Below are positions 52,701-61,650 of a stretch of 64,000 bases of DNA, piece by piece. The position numbers and the translations under genes were made by a program. Within the stretch, counting starts at the first letter, position 1. Each line of letters starts with the position of its first letter. This DNA comes from Halobacteria archaeon HArc-gm2 (GTDB lineage: Archaea > Halobacteriota > Halobacteria > Halobacteriales > Haloarculaceae), in the NCBI GenBank assembly GCA_025517465.1, contig JAOPKE010000001.1:124001-188000 (forward strand), given 5' to 3'. The notes beneath the pieces are model-generated. The model did no database searches. It saw only the letters and a list, made by a program, of their open reading frames with translations, and was not told the origin of the DNA.

Positions 52701-53386
52701 GTAGTGACCAAACGAAGCTGGCGGACGCACAGTCTACGCAGGAGGCCCGAATGGGTTCGGGCGCCGACGACCGCTTCAACTCGAAGCTGCGGGAAGCGTT
52801 CGGCTCGACGCCGTTTATCCTCACCAAGTTCGACAAGTTCATGAACTGGGTGCGGGGCTCCTCGATGTTCATGCTGCAGTTCGGGATCGCCTGCTGCAGC
52901 ATCGAGATGATCCACACGTACGCCATCAAGCACGACCTCGACCGCTTCGGCGCCGGCGTCCCGCGCGCCTCGCCCCGCCAGGCGGACGTGATCATCGTGC
53001 CGGGGACCATCGTCTCGAAGTTCGCCCCGCGGATGAAGCGCGTCTACGACCAGATGCCCGAGCCCAAGTTCGTCGTCTCGATGGGCTCGTGTACGGTCTC
53101 CGGCGGTCCGTTCCAGGAGGGGTACAACGTCGTCAAGGGCGCCGAGGAGGTCATCCCGTGTGACATCCACGTCCCCGGCTGCCCGCCCCGTCCCGAGGCG
53201 CTCATCTACGGCGTCGCCAAGCTTCAGGAGCGCATCGCCGAGGGCGAGTCCTCGCCCGTCACCGTCAAGCCCTACGAACTGGAGCAGTTCGGCGACCTCG
53301 AGCAGGACGAACTCGTCCAGAAGCTCGCCGACCAGATCGACGAGGAGGATCTGGTCATGCGTTACAACTGGGGGGACTCGCCGTGA
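52697..53386 (+). CDS. nuoB: NADH-quinone oxidoreductase-like subunit B
   Basis: A 229-residue subunit carrying the N2 iron-sulfur cluster. Cys ligands are visible in GIACCSIEM, MGSCTVSGG and VPGCPPRPEAL. It sits at the quinone site with NuoD. The ATG lies in the nuoA stop region. The C-terminus is extended and acidic. Confidence 0.95.
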   Translation: MSSDQTKLADAQSTQEARMGSGADDRFNSKLREAFGSTPFILTKFDKFMNWVRGSSMFMLQFGIACCSIEMIHTYAIKHDLDRFGAGVPRASPRQADVIIVPGTIVSKFAPRMKRVYDQMPEPKFVVSMGSCTVSGGPFQEGYNVVKGAEEVIPCDIHVPGCPPRPEALIYGVAKLQERIAEGESSPVTVKPYELEQFGDLEQDELVQKLADQIDEEDLVMRYNWGDSP

Positions 53387-53474
53387 GTTCCGATAGACGT
53401 TCCTGCTCGCTCACGTCCGTTCACTGTGCGGGCTGCGACTATCGACCTCACACTCGACACCGGAGGTGTCTCGC

Positions 53475-55154
53475 GTGAGTCTCGAAAAAAGGACGCCGGT
53501 CGTCGACGACGTCGGCGTCACCGAGGACGGGGTCGACTACGACGCGCTCGCCGACCTGCTCGGGGATTCGATTATCGACCGTGAACACCACGTCAACGCC
53601 GAAGGGTTCGTCATTCGACCCGACGACGTCCAGTCGGTCCTCCGGACGCTGAAGGACGAGGCCGGTTTCGATCACTGTTCCTGCGTCACCGCACAGGACT
53701 ACGACGACCGGTACGAGTCCATCTACCACCTGAAGAAGTACCGTGACCCGACGCAGGAAGTCTCCGTCGTCGTCCCGACGCCGAAGGACGACCCGCGCCA
53801 CCAGACCGGTTCCGACGTCTACGAGACGGCGAACTGGCACGAGCGCGAGGCCTACGACCTGGTCGGCATCGAGTACGACGACCACCCCGACCAGCGACGT
53901 ATCCTCCTCCCCGAGACCTGGCAGGGCCACCCGCTCTCCCAGGACTTCAACCAGGACCAGCCGCAGGTCGTCTCGCTGCGCGAGCACGCGAACCCGCTGC
54001 AGGACGACAAACAGAGCCCGGACGACCCGGACACGATGTTCATCAACATCGGGCCCCACCACCCGGCGACACACGGTGTCCTGCACGTCAAGACGGTGCT
54101 CGACGGGGAGCAGATCGTCGACATCGACCCCGACATCGGCTACCTCCACCGCTGCGAGGAGCAGATGTGCCAGCAGGGGACGTACCGGCACCAGATCATG
54201 CCGTATCCCGACCGCTGGGACTACATCTCGGCCGGCATCCTCAACGAGTGGGCCTACGCGCGCGCGGCCGAGGACCTGGCCGACATCGAGGTGCCGGAGT
54301 ACGCGCAGGTCATCCGGACGATGTCCGCCGAGATGTGTCGCATCGCGAGTCACTCCCTCGCGCTGGCGACGTTCGCACTGGACGTCTTCGGCGACTTCAC
54401 CGCCGTCTTCCAGTACGGCATCCGCGACCGCGAAATCGCTCAGGACCTCCTGGAGGATCTGACCGGTCAGCGCCTGATGTTCAACTACCTTCGACTGGGC
54501 GGCGTCGCCTGGGACCTGCCCGAACCCCGCGAGGAGTACTTCGAGAAGATCCGGGACTTCCTCGACGACCTCCCGGAGAAACTCGCGGAGTACCACGACC
54601 TCGTGACGGGCAACGAGATATTCCAGATGCGCTGTGTCGACACGGGGATCCTCACGCCCGAGAAGGTCAAGGACTACGGCGCGACCGGACCGGTCGCTCG
54701 TGGGTCCGGCGTCGACTACGACCTCCGCCGCGACGACCCCTACGGCTACTACGACGAACTCGACTGGGACGTCGTCACGGAGGACGGCTGCGACAACTTC
54801 TCGCGGGTGCTCGTGCGCCTGCGCGAACTCGAGGAGTCGGCTCGCATCATCGAACAGTGCGTCGACCTGCTCGAAGAGTGGCCCGAAGACGACCGCACCA
54901 TCCAGGCCAACGTCCCGCGGACGCTCAAGCCCGACCCGGACCGCGAAATCTACCGCGCGGTCGAGGGCGCGAAGGGCGAACTCGGTATCTACATCCGCTC
55001 GGACGGCACCGACAAACCGGCGCGGTTCAAGATCCGGAGTCCGTGTTTCAGCAACCTCCAGTCGCTGGCGGAGATGTCCGAGGGCGAGTACATCCCGGAC
55101 ATGATCGCCTCGCTGGGTAGCCTCGACATCGTCCTTGGGGAGGTGGACCGGTAA
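53475..55154 (+). CDS. nuoCD: NADH-quinone oxidoreductase-like subunit CD fusion
   Basis: 559 residues. Residues about 40-180 are NuoC-like (YHLKKYRDPTQEVSVVVPTP; ANWHEREAYDLVGIEYDDHP). From about 190 on it is NuoD, with NIGPHHPATHGVLHVKTVLD, YLHRCEEQMC and LPDMI-type C-terminal segments. C-D fusion is common in haloarchaea. GGAGGTG (53462-53468) is a good ribosome binding site seven bases from the GTG at 53475. The GTG at 53466 overlaps it and is less likely. The stop overlaps the nuoH start by one base. Confidence 0.94.
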   Translation: MSLEKRTPVVDDVGVTEDGVDYDALADLLGDSIIDREHHVNAEGFVIRPDDVQSVLRTLKDEAGFDHCSCVTAQDYDDRYESIYHLKKYRDPTQEVSVVVPTPKDDPRHQTGSDVYETANWHEREAYDLVGIEYDDHPDQRRILLPETWQGHPLSQDFNQDQPQVVSLREHANPLQDDKQSPDDPDTMFINIGPHHPATHGVLHVKTVLDGEQIVDIDPDIGYLHRCEEQMCQQGTYRHQIMPYPDRWDYISAGILNEWAYARAAEDLADIEVPEYAQVIRTMSAEMCRIASHSLALATFALDVFGDFTAVFQYGIRDREIAQDLLEDLTGQRLMFNYLRLGGVAWDLPEPREEYFEKIRDFLDDLPEKLAEYHDLVTGNEIFQMRCVDTGILTPEKVKDYGATGPVARGSGVDYDLRRDDPYGYYDELDWDVVTEDGCDNFSRVLVRLRELEESARIIEQCVDLLEEWPEDDRTIQANVPRTLKPDPDREIYRAVEGAKGELGIYIRSDGTDKPARFKIRSPCFSNLQSLAEMSEGEYIPDMIASLGSLDIVLGEVDR

Positions 55155-56209
55155 TGCAGTCCGAGACGCCGCTGCCGTCGGCGATGGCCGACCTGCTCGG
55201 GCTCGACCCGTCGAACCCGCTCGTCATCTTCGTGATGGCGTTCGTCGCGTCGCTCGTGGTCGCGTCGGGACTGCTCACCCTGGTCGCCGTCTCCGGCATC
55301 TGGGGCAAGCGAAAGATCACGGCGGCGTTCACGGACCGCATCGCCGTCAACCGGCACGGCCCGATGGGGCTGCTCATCATCCCGGCCGACGCGCTCCGGC
55401 TCCTCTCGAAGGAGCTCATCATTCCCGAGGGCGTCGACCGGCCCGCGTGGGACCTGGGGCCGCTCATCATGGTGTTCTCGGCGCTCGCCGGGTTCGCCGT
55501 CATTCCGATGGGCAACGGCATCCAGATCGCCGACCCCGAGGTCGGCCTCGCGTACGTGTTCGCGATGGCCTCCGTCGCCTCGCTCGGTCTCGTGATGGCT
55601 GGCTACTCGTCGAACAACAAGTACTCGTTCCTCGGCGGCCTGCGCGCGGTCGCACAGAACCTCGCCTACGAGATTCCTCTCATCCTGACCGGGATGTCGG
55701 TCGTCATCTTCGCCGGCTCGCTCCGGATGAGCACGATCGTCGCCGAACAGGCCGACACGCTGATCGCGCTCGGTCCGGTCGCGATCCCACAGTGGTACGC
55801 GTTCGTCAACCCGTTCGCGTTCGTGCTGTTCATGGTCGCGAACCTCGCAGAGGTCGGCCGGAATCCGTTCGACATCCCCGAGGCGCCGACCGAGATTGTC
55901 GCCGGCTGGCAGACCGAGTACTCGTCGGTGTACTTCGTGCTGGCGTACCTCTCCGAGTTCATCCACATCTTCCTCGGCGGGGCCATCATCGCCACCATCT
56001 TCCTCGGTGGCCCGGCGGGCCCGGTGCTCCCGGGTATCGTCTGGTTCCTGATCAAGATCGTGGCGGTGTACCTGTTCACCCAGTGGGCCCGCTCGGCGGT
56101 CCCCCGGGTGCGCATCGACCAGCTCATCGAGATCGGCTGGAAGGGGATGCTCGTGCTCTCCTTCGCCAATCTCGTCCTCACGGCGATCATCGTCGGGGTG
56201 ATCGCATGA
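55154..56209 (+). CDS. nuoH: NADH-quinone oxidoreductase-like subunit H
   Basis: A 351-residue membrane subunit, about eight or nine helices, forming the quinone channel. RIAVNRHGPMGLLIIPADAL, the acidic loop AEVGRNPFDIPEAPTEIVAG and the VRIDQLIEIGWK C-terminal segment are characteristic. The start shares its A with the nuoCD stop codon. Confidence 0.95.
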   Translation: MQSETPLPSAMADLLGLDPSNPLVIFVMAFVASLVVASGLLTLVAVSGIWGKRKITAAFTDRIAVNRHGPMGLLIIPADALRLLSKELIIPEGVDRPAWDLGPLIMVFSALAGFAVIPMGNGIQIADPEVGLAYVFAMASVASLGLVMAGYSSNNKYSFLGGLRAVAQNLAYEIPLILTGMSVVIFAGSLRMSTIVAEQADTLIALGPVAIPQWYAFVNPFAFVLFMVANLAEVGRNPFDIPEAPTEIVAGWQTEYSSVYFVLAYLSEFIHIFLGGAIIATIFLGGPAGPVLPGIVWFLIKIVAVYLFTQWARSAVPRVRIDQLIEIGWKGMLVLSFANLVLTAIIVGVIA

Positions 56210-56258
56210 CTCGAGCTGGTCCTCGGGTGACTGTCCCCGACACGAGAGGTGACCTACA

Positions 56259-56720
56259 ATGATCGGCGTCCTCAAATCGATGGCCACGACGATGAAGCAC
56301 GCACTGGACGGGGAGACGTTCACGGTCGAGTACCCGGACGTCGCGCCCGAAGTGAGCCCGCGCTTCCGCGGGGTCCACAAGTTCAGCCAGGAGCGGTGTA
56401 TCTGGTGTCGTCAGTGCGAGAACGTCTGTCCGAACAACACGATCCAGATCGTGACGGACGACCAGCGCAACGGCGAGCAGTACAACCTCCACGTCGGCCA
56501 GTGCATCTACTGCCGACTGTGCGAGGAGGTCTGTCCCGTCGACGCCATCATCCTGACGCAGAACTTCGAGTTCACCGCGGACACGAAGGACGACTTCGCG
56601 TACAACAAGGAACAGCTGAAGAACGTCCCCTGGTACAAGGACATCGACCCGCTCGCGTCGCGTGAGCCCGATCGAGGCGTCTGGATCGGCGAGGGTGAGG
56701 GCGAAGTCGACTACCAGTAA
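56259..56720 (+). CDS. nuoI: NADH-quinone oxidoreductase-like subunit I
   Basis: A 153-residue ferredoxin-like subunit with two 4Fe-4S motifs: CIWCRQCENVCPNN and CIYCRLCEEVCPVDAI. It passes electrons toward NuoB. The electron donor module (NuoE, F and G) is not in this window, so the input is probably not NADH in the usual manner. After this gene the operon is interrupted by a hairpin-rich spacer. Confidence 0.95.
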   Translation: MIGVLKSMATTMKHALDGETFTVEYPDVAPEVSPRFRGVHKFSQERCIWCRQCENVCPNNTIQIVTDDQRNGEQYNLHVGQCIYCRLCEEVCPVDAIILTQNFEFTADTKDDFAYNKEQLKNVPWYKDIDPLASREPDRGVWIGEGEGEVDYQ

Positions 56721-57097
56721 GGCCCGGTACCGACCGCGAACGAAGTGAGCGGTCGGCATCCACGCGAGTCAAGTGAGTGTGGGCTCGCGGGAGCTTTCCT
56801 CCCGCGGTGTTTTTCGCCACCGGGAGAGCAAGCTCTCCCGAGCCCACGCTCGCTTCGCTCGCGTGGACCACGTTTTTCGAGGAGCGGGTCGCGGGCCGAC
56901 GGCCCGCGGCCGCATGAGTTGGCGACGAAGCCGCCAACCGGTTCCCGCAGCGAGCGTTGCGAGCGAGGAAACCCGACGACGAAAAAAAGTGGTTGTGATA
57001 TTCTCCCGTTAATTGTTAGTATGGTGGTCCGAGGCGGTGCTCTGCCGAGACGAAAGAGGAATCTTCAAAAGCGCGCCGAAAGGAGACACAAACAACA
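56721..57097. other. Hairpin-rich spacer splitting the nuo operon
   Basis: Six or more stem-loops in 260 bases: CGACCGC/GCGGTCG (56731-56755), GCGGGAG/CTCCCGC, CGGGAGAGC/GCTCTCCCG, all nested in a CCACGCGAG/CTCGCGTGG outer pair, then GGGCCGAC/GGCCC and GTTGGCG/CGCCAAC. T-runs (GTTTTTC, twice) follow some of the stems. The AT-rich stretch 56990-57025 may be a promoter for the downstream half. GGAG at 57082-57085 precedes nuoJ. No gene is seen in it. Confidence 0.7.
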
Positions 57098-57370
57098 ATG
57101 GCACCACTGCTGGAGACAATGGCGTTCGTGCTGTTCGCGGCAGTCACCATCGCGAGCAGCTTAGGCGTCGTGCTCGTCAGGGACGTCTGGCACTCGGCGC
57201 TCTTGCTGGGCATGGCGCTGCTGAGCGTCGCAGTCCACTTCGTGATGGTAAATGCGCCGTTCGTCGCGGCGATGCAGATCCTGGTGTACGTCGGCGGGGT
57301 CCTGATCCTCATCAGCTTCGCCGTCATGCTCACGCGCCCGGACCAGGGCGCCGTCGAGGTGACGCCATGA
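57098..57370 (+). CDS. nuoJ1: NADH-quinone oxidoreductase-like subunit J, N-terminal part
   Basis: A 90-residue membrane protein corresponding to the first three helices of NuoJ (SSLGVVLVRDVWHSALLLGM; VYVGGVLILISFAVML). The other part of NuoJ is encoded by the next gene, as in other haloarchaea. It overlaps that gene by four bases. The GGAG 12 bases upstream is somewhat distant. Confidence 0.9.
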   Translation: MAPLLETMAFVLFAAVTIASSLGVVLVRDVWHSALLLGMALLSVAVHFVMVNAPFVAAMQILVYVGGVLILISFAVMLTRPDQGAVEVTP

Positions 57371-57765
57371 CCCGCCCGCGCCTGCGGACGGGACGACACC
57401 TCGTGCCGGGACTGGCCGCGGTGGCGCTGTTCGTCGTGTTCGCCGCCGTCTTCCTCACGGCGTCGTTTCCCGAAGCGGCCGGCTTCGGCGCGGACGCGGC
57501 CATCATGAAGAGCCTGGGTGCCGCACTCATCGGCGTCGAGGCGAGCGCCATCGTCGGGGAGGGAGCGGCCGTCCCCAGCGAGGGATTCCTCGTCTCGTTC
57601 ATCGTCATCGCCGTCGCACTCGACGCGGCGCTCGACGGCTCACTCATGCTGGCACGACGCGAGGAGGCCGGCGAGAACGTCACCGTCGGAACGGACGTGG
57701 TCGGTGGCGAAGAGTCGCCCGCGACCGCGACCGACGGCGGCGTCTCCGGGGGTGAGGACCGATGA
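57367..57765 (+). CDS. nuoJ2: NADH-quinone oxidoreductase-like subunit J, C-terminal part
   Basis: A 132-residue protein with two or three hydrophobic helices and a polar, acidic C-terminus. It corresponds by position and layout to the second half of NuoJ. Sequence conservation is low, so the identification rests on gene order. It overlaps nuoK by four bases. Confidence 0.78.
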   Translation: MTRPRLRTGRHLVPGLAAVALFVVFAAVFLTASFPEAAGFGADAAIMKSLGAALIGVEASAIVGEGAAVPSEGFLVSFIVIAVALDAALDGSLMLARREEAGENVTVGTDVVGGEESPATATDGGVSGGEDR

Positions 57766-58064
57766 TGCCGGCCGAGTACTATCTCGTCCTCTCCGCGGCC
57801 GTCTTCTGTATCGGCCTGTTCGGCATCCTGACTCGTGAGAACGCGCTCATCTTCCTGATGTCCGTCGAGTTGATGCTCAACGCGGCGAACATCAACCTGG
57901 TCGCGTTCTCGGCCCAGTACGGCAACCTGACCGGGCAGGTGTTCAGCCTGTTCACGATGGGGCTGGCGGCCGCCGAGGTGGCCATCGGCATCGGCATCAT
58001 CCTGGTCCTGTACCGCAACTTCTCCGACGTGAACGTCACCGACGCGACGACGATGAGGTGGTAA
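57762..58064 (+). CDS. nuoK: NADH-quinone oxidoreductase-like subunit K
   Basis: A 100-residue, three-helix subunit. The helix FLMSVELMLNAANINLVAF carries the conserved Glu; the next has AAAEVAIGIGIIL with the second Glu. Both are proton-path residues of NuoK. It is one base from the nuoL start. Confidence 0.95.
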   Translation: MMPAEYYLVLSAAVFCIGLFGILTRENALIFLMSVELMLNAANINLVAFSAQYGNLTGQVFSLFTMGLAAAEVAIGIGIILVLYRNFSDVNVTDATTMRW

Positions 58065-58065
58065 G

Positions 58066-60108
58066 ATGGCAGGAGCATTCACATACGCGCCCGCGATCGC
58101 GGCGCTTCCGTTCGTATCGTTCCTCGTTGCACTGTTCCTCGGCGACCGGATGCCCAAGGGCGGCGCGCTCGCGGGCATCGCGGCCACCGCCGGGTCGCTA
58201 CTACTGTCGGCGTGGGTCGCGCTGACCGTCGCTGGCGGGGCGACGTACAACCAGACGCTGTACACCTTCATCGAGGGGATCGACACCTTCGAGCTCACGC
58301 TCGGGATCCTCATCGACCCGCTGACGGCCCTGATGTTGCTCATCGTCTCGCTGATCGCCTTCCTCGTTCACGTGTTCTCGCTGGGCTACATGAACGACGA
58401 GGGCGAGACGGGCCTGCCCCGGTACTACGCCGGGCTGGGCCTGTTCACGTTCTCGATGCTCTCGTTCGTCTACGCGAGCAACATCCTCATGGCCTTCATG
58501 TTCTTCGAACTGGTGGGGCTGTGCTCGTTCCTCCTCATCGGCTTCTGGTTCCGCGAGGCGGCCCCGCCGAGCGCGGCGAAGAAGGCGTTCCTGGTCACCC
58601 GCTTCGGTGACTACTTCTTCCTCGTCGGCGTCGTCGGCATCTTCGCCACGTTCGGCACGGGCGCGTTCGCGGGCGCGGAGTCGTTCCCGGCCATCGCCGA
58701 GCAGGCGCTCAACGGCGAGGCCGAGGTGACGACGTTCTTCGGCATGGACCCGCAGACCTGGTTCACGGTGCTGGGACTCCTCGTCCTCGGTGGCGTCATG
58801 GGCAAGTCGGCGCAGTTCCCGCTGCACACGTGGCTCCCCGACGCGATGGAGGGCCCGACGCCCGTCTCGGCGCTCATCCACGCGGCGACGATGGTCGCGG
58901 CCGGCGTCTACCTCGTCGCGCGCATGTACGGGTTCTACGCCCTCTCACCGACGGCGCTGGCCATCATCGCGCTGGTCGGCGGCTTCACGGCGCTGTTCGC
59001 GGCGACGATGGGCGTCGTCAAGCAGGAACTCAAACAGGTGCTGGCGTACTCCACCATCTCCCAGTACGGGTATATGATGCTCGCGCTGGGTGCGGGTGGC
59101 TACGTCGCCGCCGTCTTCCACCTGACCACGCACGCGATGTTCAAGGCGCTCCTGTTCCTTGGCGCCGGCTCGGTCATCATCGCGATGCACCACAACGAGA
59201 ACATGTGGGACATGGGCGGTCTGAAGGACCGGATGCCCGTGACTTACTGGACGTTCCTCTCTGGCTCGCTCGCGCTCGCGGGGATCGTTCCGTTCGCCGG
59301 CTTCTGGTCCAAGGACGAGGTGCTGTTCGAGGCCCTCATCCACGGCCTGGGCTCCGACGGCGGCCTCGGCACGGTGCTGCTGGCCGCGTACGCGATGGGC
59401 CTCCTGTCGGTGTTCTTCACCGGCTTCTACACCTTCCGGATGGTGTTCCTCACGTTCCACGGGAAGCCACGGACCGAGACGGCCCGCAAGCCCCACGGCG
59501 TCGGCTGGAACGTGAAGTTCCCGCTGGCGGTTCTGGGCGTCCTCGCCGCGACCATCGGTTTCCTCAACATGGTCCCCCTCGAGAAGCTGACCGGCATTCA
59601 CCTCTCCTTCCTCCACGACTGGCTCGCACACGGCGGCATCGAGATGACCACCAGCGAGACGTACGGGACGCTGCTCCACGACGTGGCCGGCGTCACGGCG
59701 CACTACCCGCTCGGTGAACTCGGCACGACGCTCGCCTCGGCGGCCGTCTCGCTCGGCCTGGCGCTCGCGGGCGTCGGGACCGCGTGGTCGCTGTACAACG
59801 TGGACGAACCGACCGAACACACCGACAAACTCGGCTCTCTCAAGACCGTTCTCATGCACAACTACTACCAGGACGAGTACCAGGTGTGGCTGGCGACCGG
59901 CGTCACCTACCCGCTGGCTCGTGCGGCCGACAAGTTCGACCAGGGCGTCGTCGACGGCGTCGTCAACGGCGTCAGTAGCGTCAGCCTGTTCGGCGGCGGG
60001 CGGATGCGTCGCCTGCAGTCCGGCGTCGTCAGCAACTACGCGACCCTCATCACGACCGCGCTGGTCGTGTTGCTCGTCGCCTTCGGACTCATCGGGGGGT
60101 GGTTCTAG
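58066..60108 (+). CDS. nuoL: NADH-quinone oxidoreductase-like subunit L
   Basis: A 680-residue antiporter-like proton-pumping subunit with about 16 helices. Conserved features include MMFMFFELVGLCSFLLIGFW-type helices, QFPLHTWLPDAMEGPTPVSA and KQELKQVLAYSTISQYGYMM. The C-terminal part contains the long lateral helix region. The next gene begins directly after its stop. Confidence 0.96.
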   Translation: MAGAFTYAPAIAALPFVSFLVALFLGDRMPKGGALAGIAATAGSLLLSAWVALTVAGGATYNQTLYTFIEGIDTFELTLGILIDPLTALMLLIVSLIAFLVHVFSLGYMNDEGETGLPRYYAGLGLFTFSMLSFVYASNILMAFMFFELVGLCSFLLIGFWFREAAPPSAAKKAFLVTRFGDYFFLVGVVGIFATFGTGAFAGAESFPAIAEQALNGEAEVTTFFGMDPQTWFTVLGLLVLGGVMGKSAQFPLHTWLPDAMEGPTPVSALIHAATMVAAGVYLVARMYGFYALSPTALAIIALVGGFTALFAATMGVVKQELKQVLAYSTISQYGYMMLALGAGGYVAAVFHLTTHAMFKALLFLGAGSVIIAMHHNENMWDMGGLKDRMPVTYWTFLSGSLALAGIVPFAGFWSKDEVLFEALIHGLGSDGGLGTVLLAAYAMGLLSVFFTGFYTFRMVFLTFHGKPRTETARKPHGVGWNVKFPLAVLGVLAATIGFLNMVPLEKLTGIHLSFLHDWLAHGGIEMTTSETYGTLLHDVAGVTAHYPLGELGTTLASAAVSLGLALAGVGTAWSLYNVDEPTEHTDKLGSLKTVLMHNYYQDEYQVWLATGVTYPLARAADKFDQGVVDGVVNGVSSVSLFGGGRMRRLQSGVVSNYATLITTALVVLLVAFGLIGGWF

Positions 60109-61650
60109 ATGGTGATGATCGCCGCACTCCTCGGTATCACGCTTCTGGGCGCGGTCGTCACGTTCTTCGCCGACGACCGCTACGCCGCTCGTCTCGCGAC
60201 GGCCATCAGTTCCATCCCGGCACTGCTGAGCGTCTGGATGTACTGGCAGTACTACCAGAACTTCCAGGAGGCGGGCAACGCCTTGCTGACGCCGGGTGAG
60301 GCCGCCTTCGTCCAGCAAATTCCCTGGATCGAGCTCGCCGGGTTCGAGCTCCAGTACTACGTCGGCCTCGACGGCGTGAGCATGCCGCTGCTGACGCTCA
60401 CGACGGTGCTGACGACGCTCGCGCTCGTCAGTAGCTGGACGCCCATCTCGGAACGGCAGAACCAGTTCTACGGGCTGATGCTCCTGATGGAGGCGAGCCT
60501 CATCGGCGTCTTCGCGGCGCTGGACTTCTTCCTCTGGTTCGTCTTCTGGGAGGGCGTCCTCATCCCGATGTACTTCCTCATCGGCGTGTGGGGCGGCCCG
60601 CGCCGGAAGTACGCCGCGATCAAGTTCTTCGTCTACACGAACGTGGCGTCGCTGGTCATGTTCGTGGGCTTCTTCAGCCTCGTCTTCGGGCTGGGCGACG
60701 AGATTTCGACGCTCGGCCTCCCGGCCATCGCACAGGCGTTGCGCGGCGGCGCCGAACTCGGTAGCCTCTTCGGCTTCCCGCTGGCGACGGTCGCCTTCGT
60801 GTTGATGTTCTTCGGCTTCGCGGTGAAGGTGCCCGTCTTCCCCGTCCACACGTGGCTGCCGGACGCTCACGTCGAAGCGCCGACGCCGGTGTCGGTGATG
60901 CTGGCCGGCGTCCTCCTGAAGATGGGGACCTACGCGCTGCTCCGGTTCAACTTCACGATGCTGGGGGACGTCGCACAGACCCTCGCCGTCCCCATCGCAG
61001 CCATCGGTGTCCTGTCGGTCATCTACGGCGCGATGCTCGCGCTCGCACAGCGTGACCTGAAACGCATCGTCGCCTACTCGTCCATCTCGTCGATGGGTTA
61101 CGTCATCCTGGGGCTAATCTCGTTTCAGGAACACGGCGTCGGCGGCGCGACGTTCCAGATGATCTCCCACGGCCTCATCTCCGGGCTGATGTTCATGGCC
61201 GTCGGCGTCATCTACAACGAGACGCACACGCGCATGGTCGGCGACATGTCCGGCCTCGCCGACCGGATGCCCTGGACGGTTGGCATCTTCGTCAGCGCCG
61301 CGTTCGGTTACATGGGCCTGCCGCTCATGTCCGGGTTCGCGGCCGAAGTGCTCGTCTTCCTCGGCTCCTTCCAGTCGACCGTGCTTCCGTACGCACCGCT
61401 GTTCACCGGGGTGGCGATGTTCGGCATCGTCGTCGTGGCGGGCTACCTGCTGTGGGCGATGCAGCGCTCGGTGTTCGGTCCGTACCGGCTCGAAACCGAC
61501 TACGAGGTCGCCGGGGCACCGTTCCACGACGTCGCGCCCCTGGTGGTCCTCCTGTTGCTGGTCATCGCGCTCGGCGTCGCGCCGGATCTGTCCTACCGGA
61601 TGATCCAGCACGCGGTTAATCCGATCCTCGATGTCGGAGGTGGTATCTAA
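60109..61650 (+). CDS. nuoM: NADH-quinone oxidoreductase-like subunit M
   Basis: A 513-residue antiporter-like proton-pumping subunit. FWEGVLIPMYFLIGVWGG, PVFPVHTWLPDAHVEAPTPV and RDLKRIVAYSSISSMGYVIL are typical of NuoM. It begins immediately after nuoL and shares one base with the nuoN start. Confidence 0.96.
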   Translation: MVMIAALLGITLLGAVVTFFADDRYAARLATAISSIPALLSVWMYWQYYQNFQEAGNALLTPGEAAFVQQIPWIELAGFELQYYVGLDGVSMPLLTLTTVLTTLALVSSWTPISERQNQFYGLMLLMEASLIGVFAALDFFLWFVFWEGVLIPMYFLIGVWGGPRRKYAAIKFFVYTNVASLVMFVGFFSLVFGLGDEISTLGLPAIAQALRGGAELGSLFGFPLATVAFVLMFFGFAVKVPVFPVHTWLPDAHVEAPTPVSVMLAGVLLKMGTYALLRFNFTMLGDVAQTLAVPIAAIGVLSVIYGAMLALAQRDLKRIVAYSSISSMGYVILGLISFQEHGVGGATFQMISHGLISGLMFMAVGVIYNETHTRMVGDMSGLADRMPWTVGIFVSAAFGYMGLPLMSGFAAEVLVFLGSFQSTVLPYAPLFTGVAMFGIVVVAGYLLWAMQRSVFGPYRLETDYEVAGAPFHDVAPLVVLLLLVIALGVAPDLSYRMIQHAVNPILDVGGGI

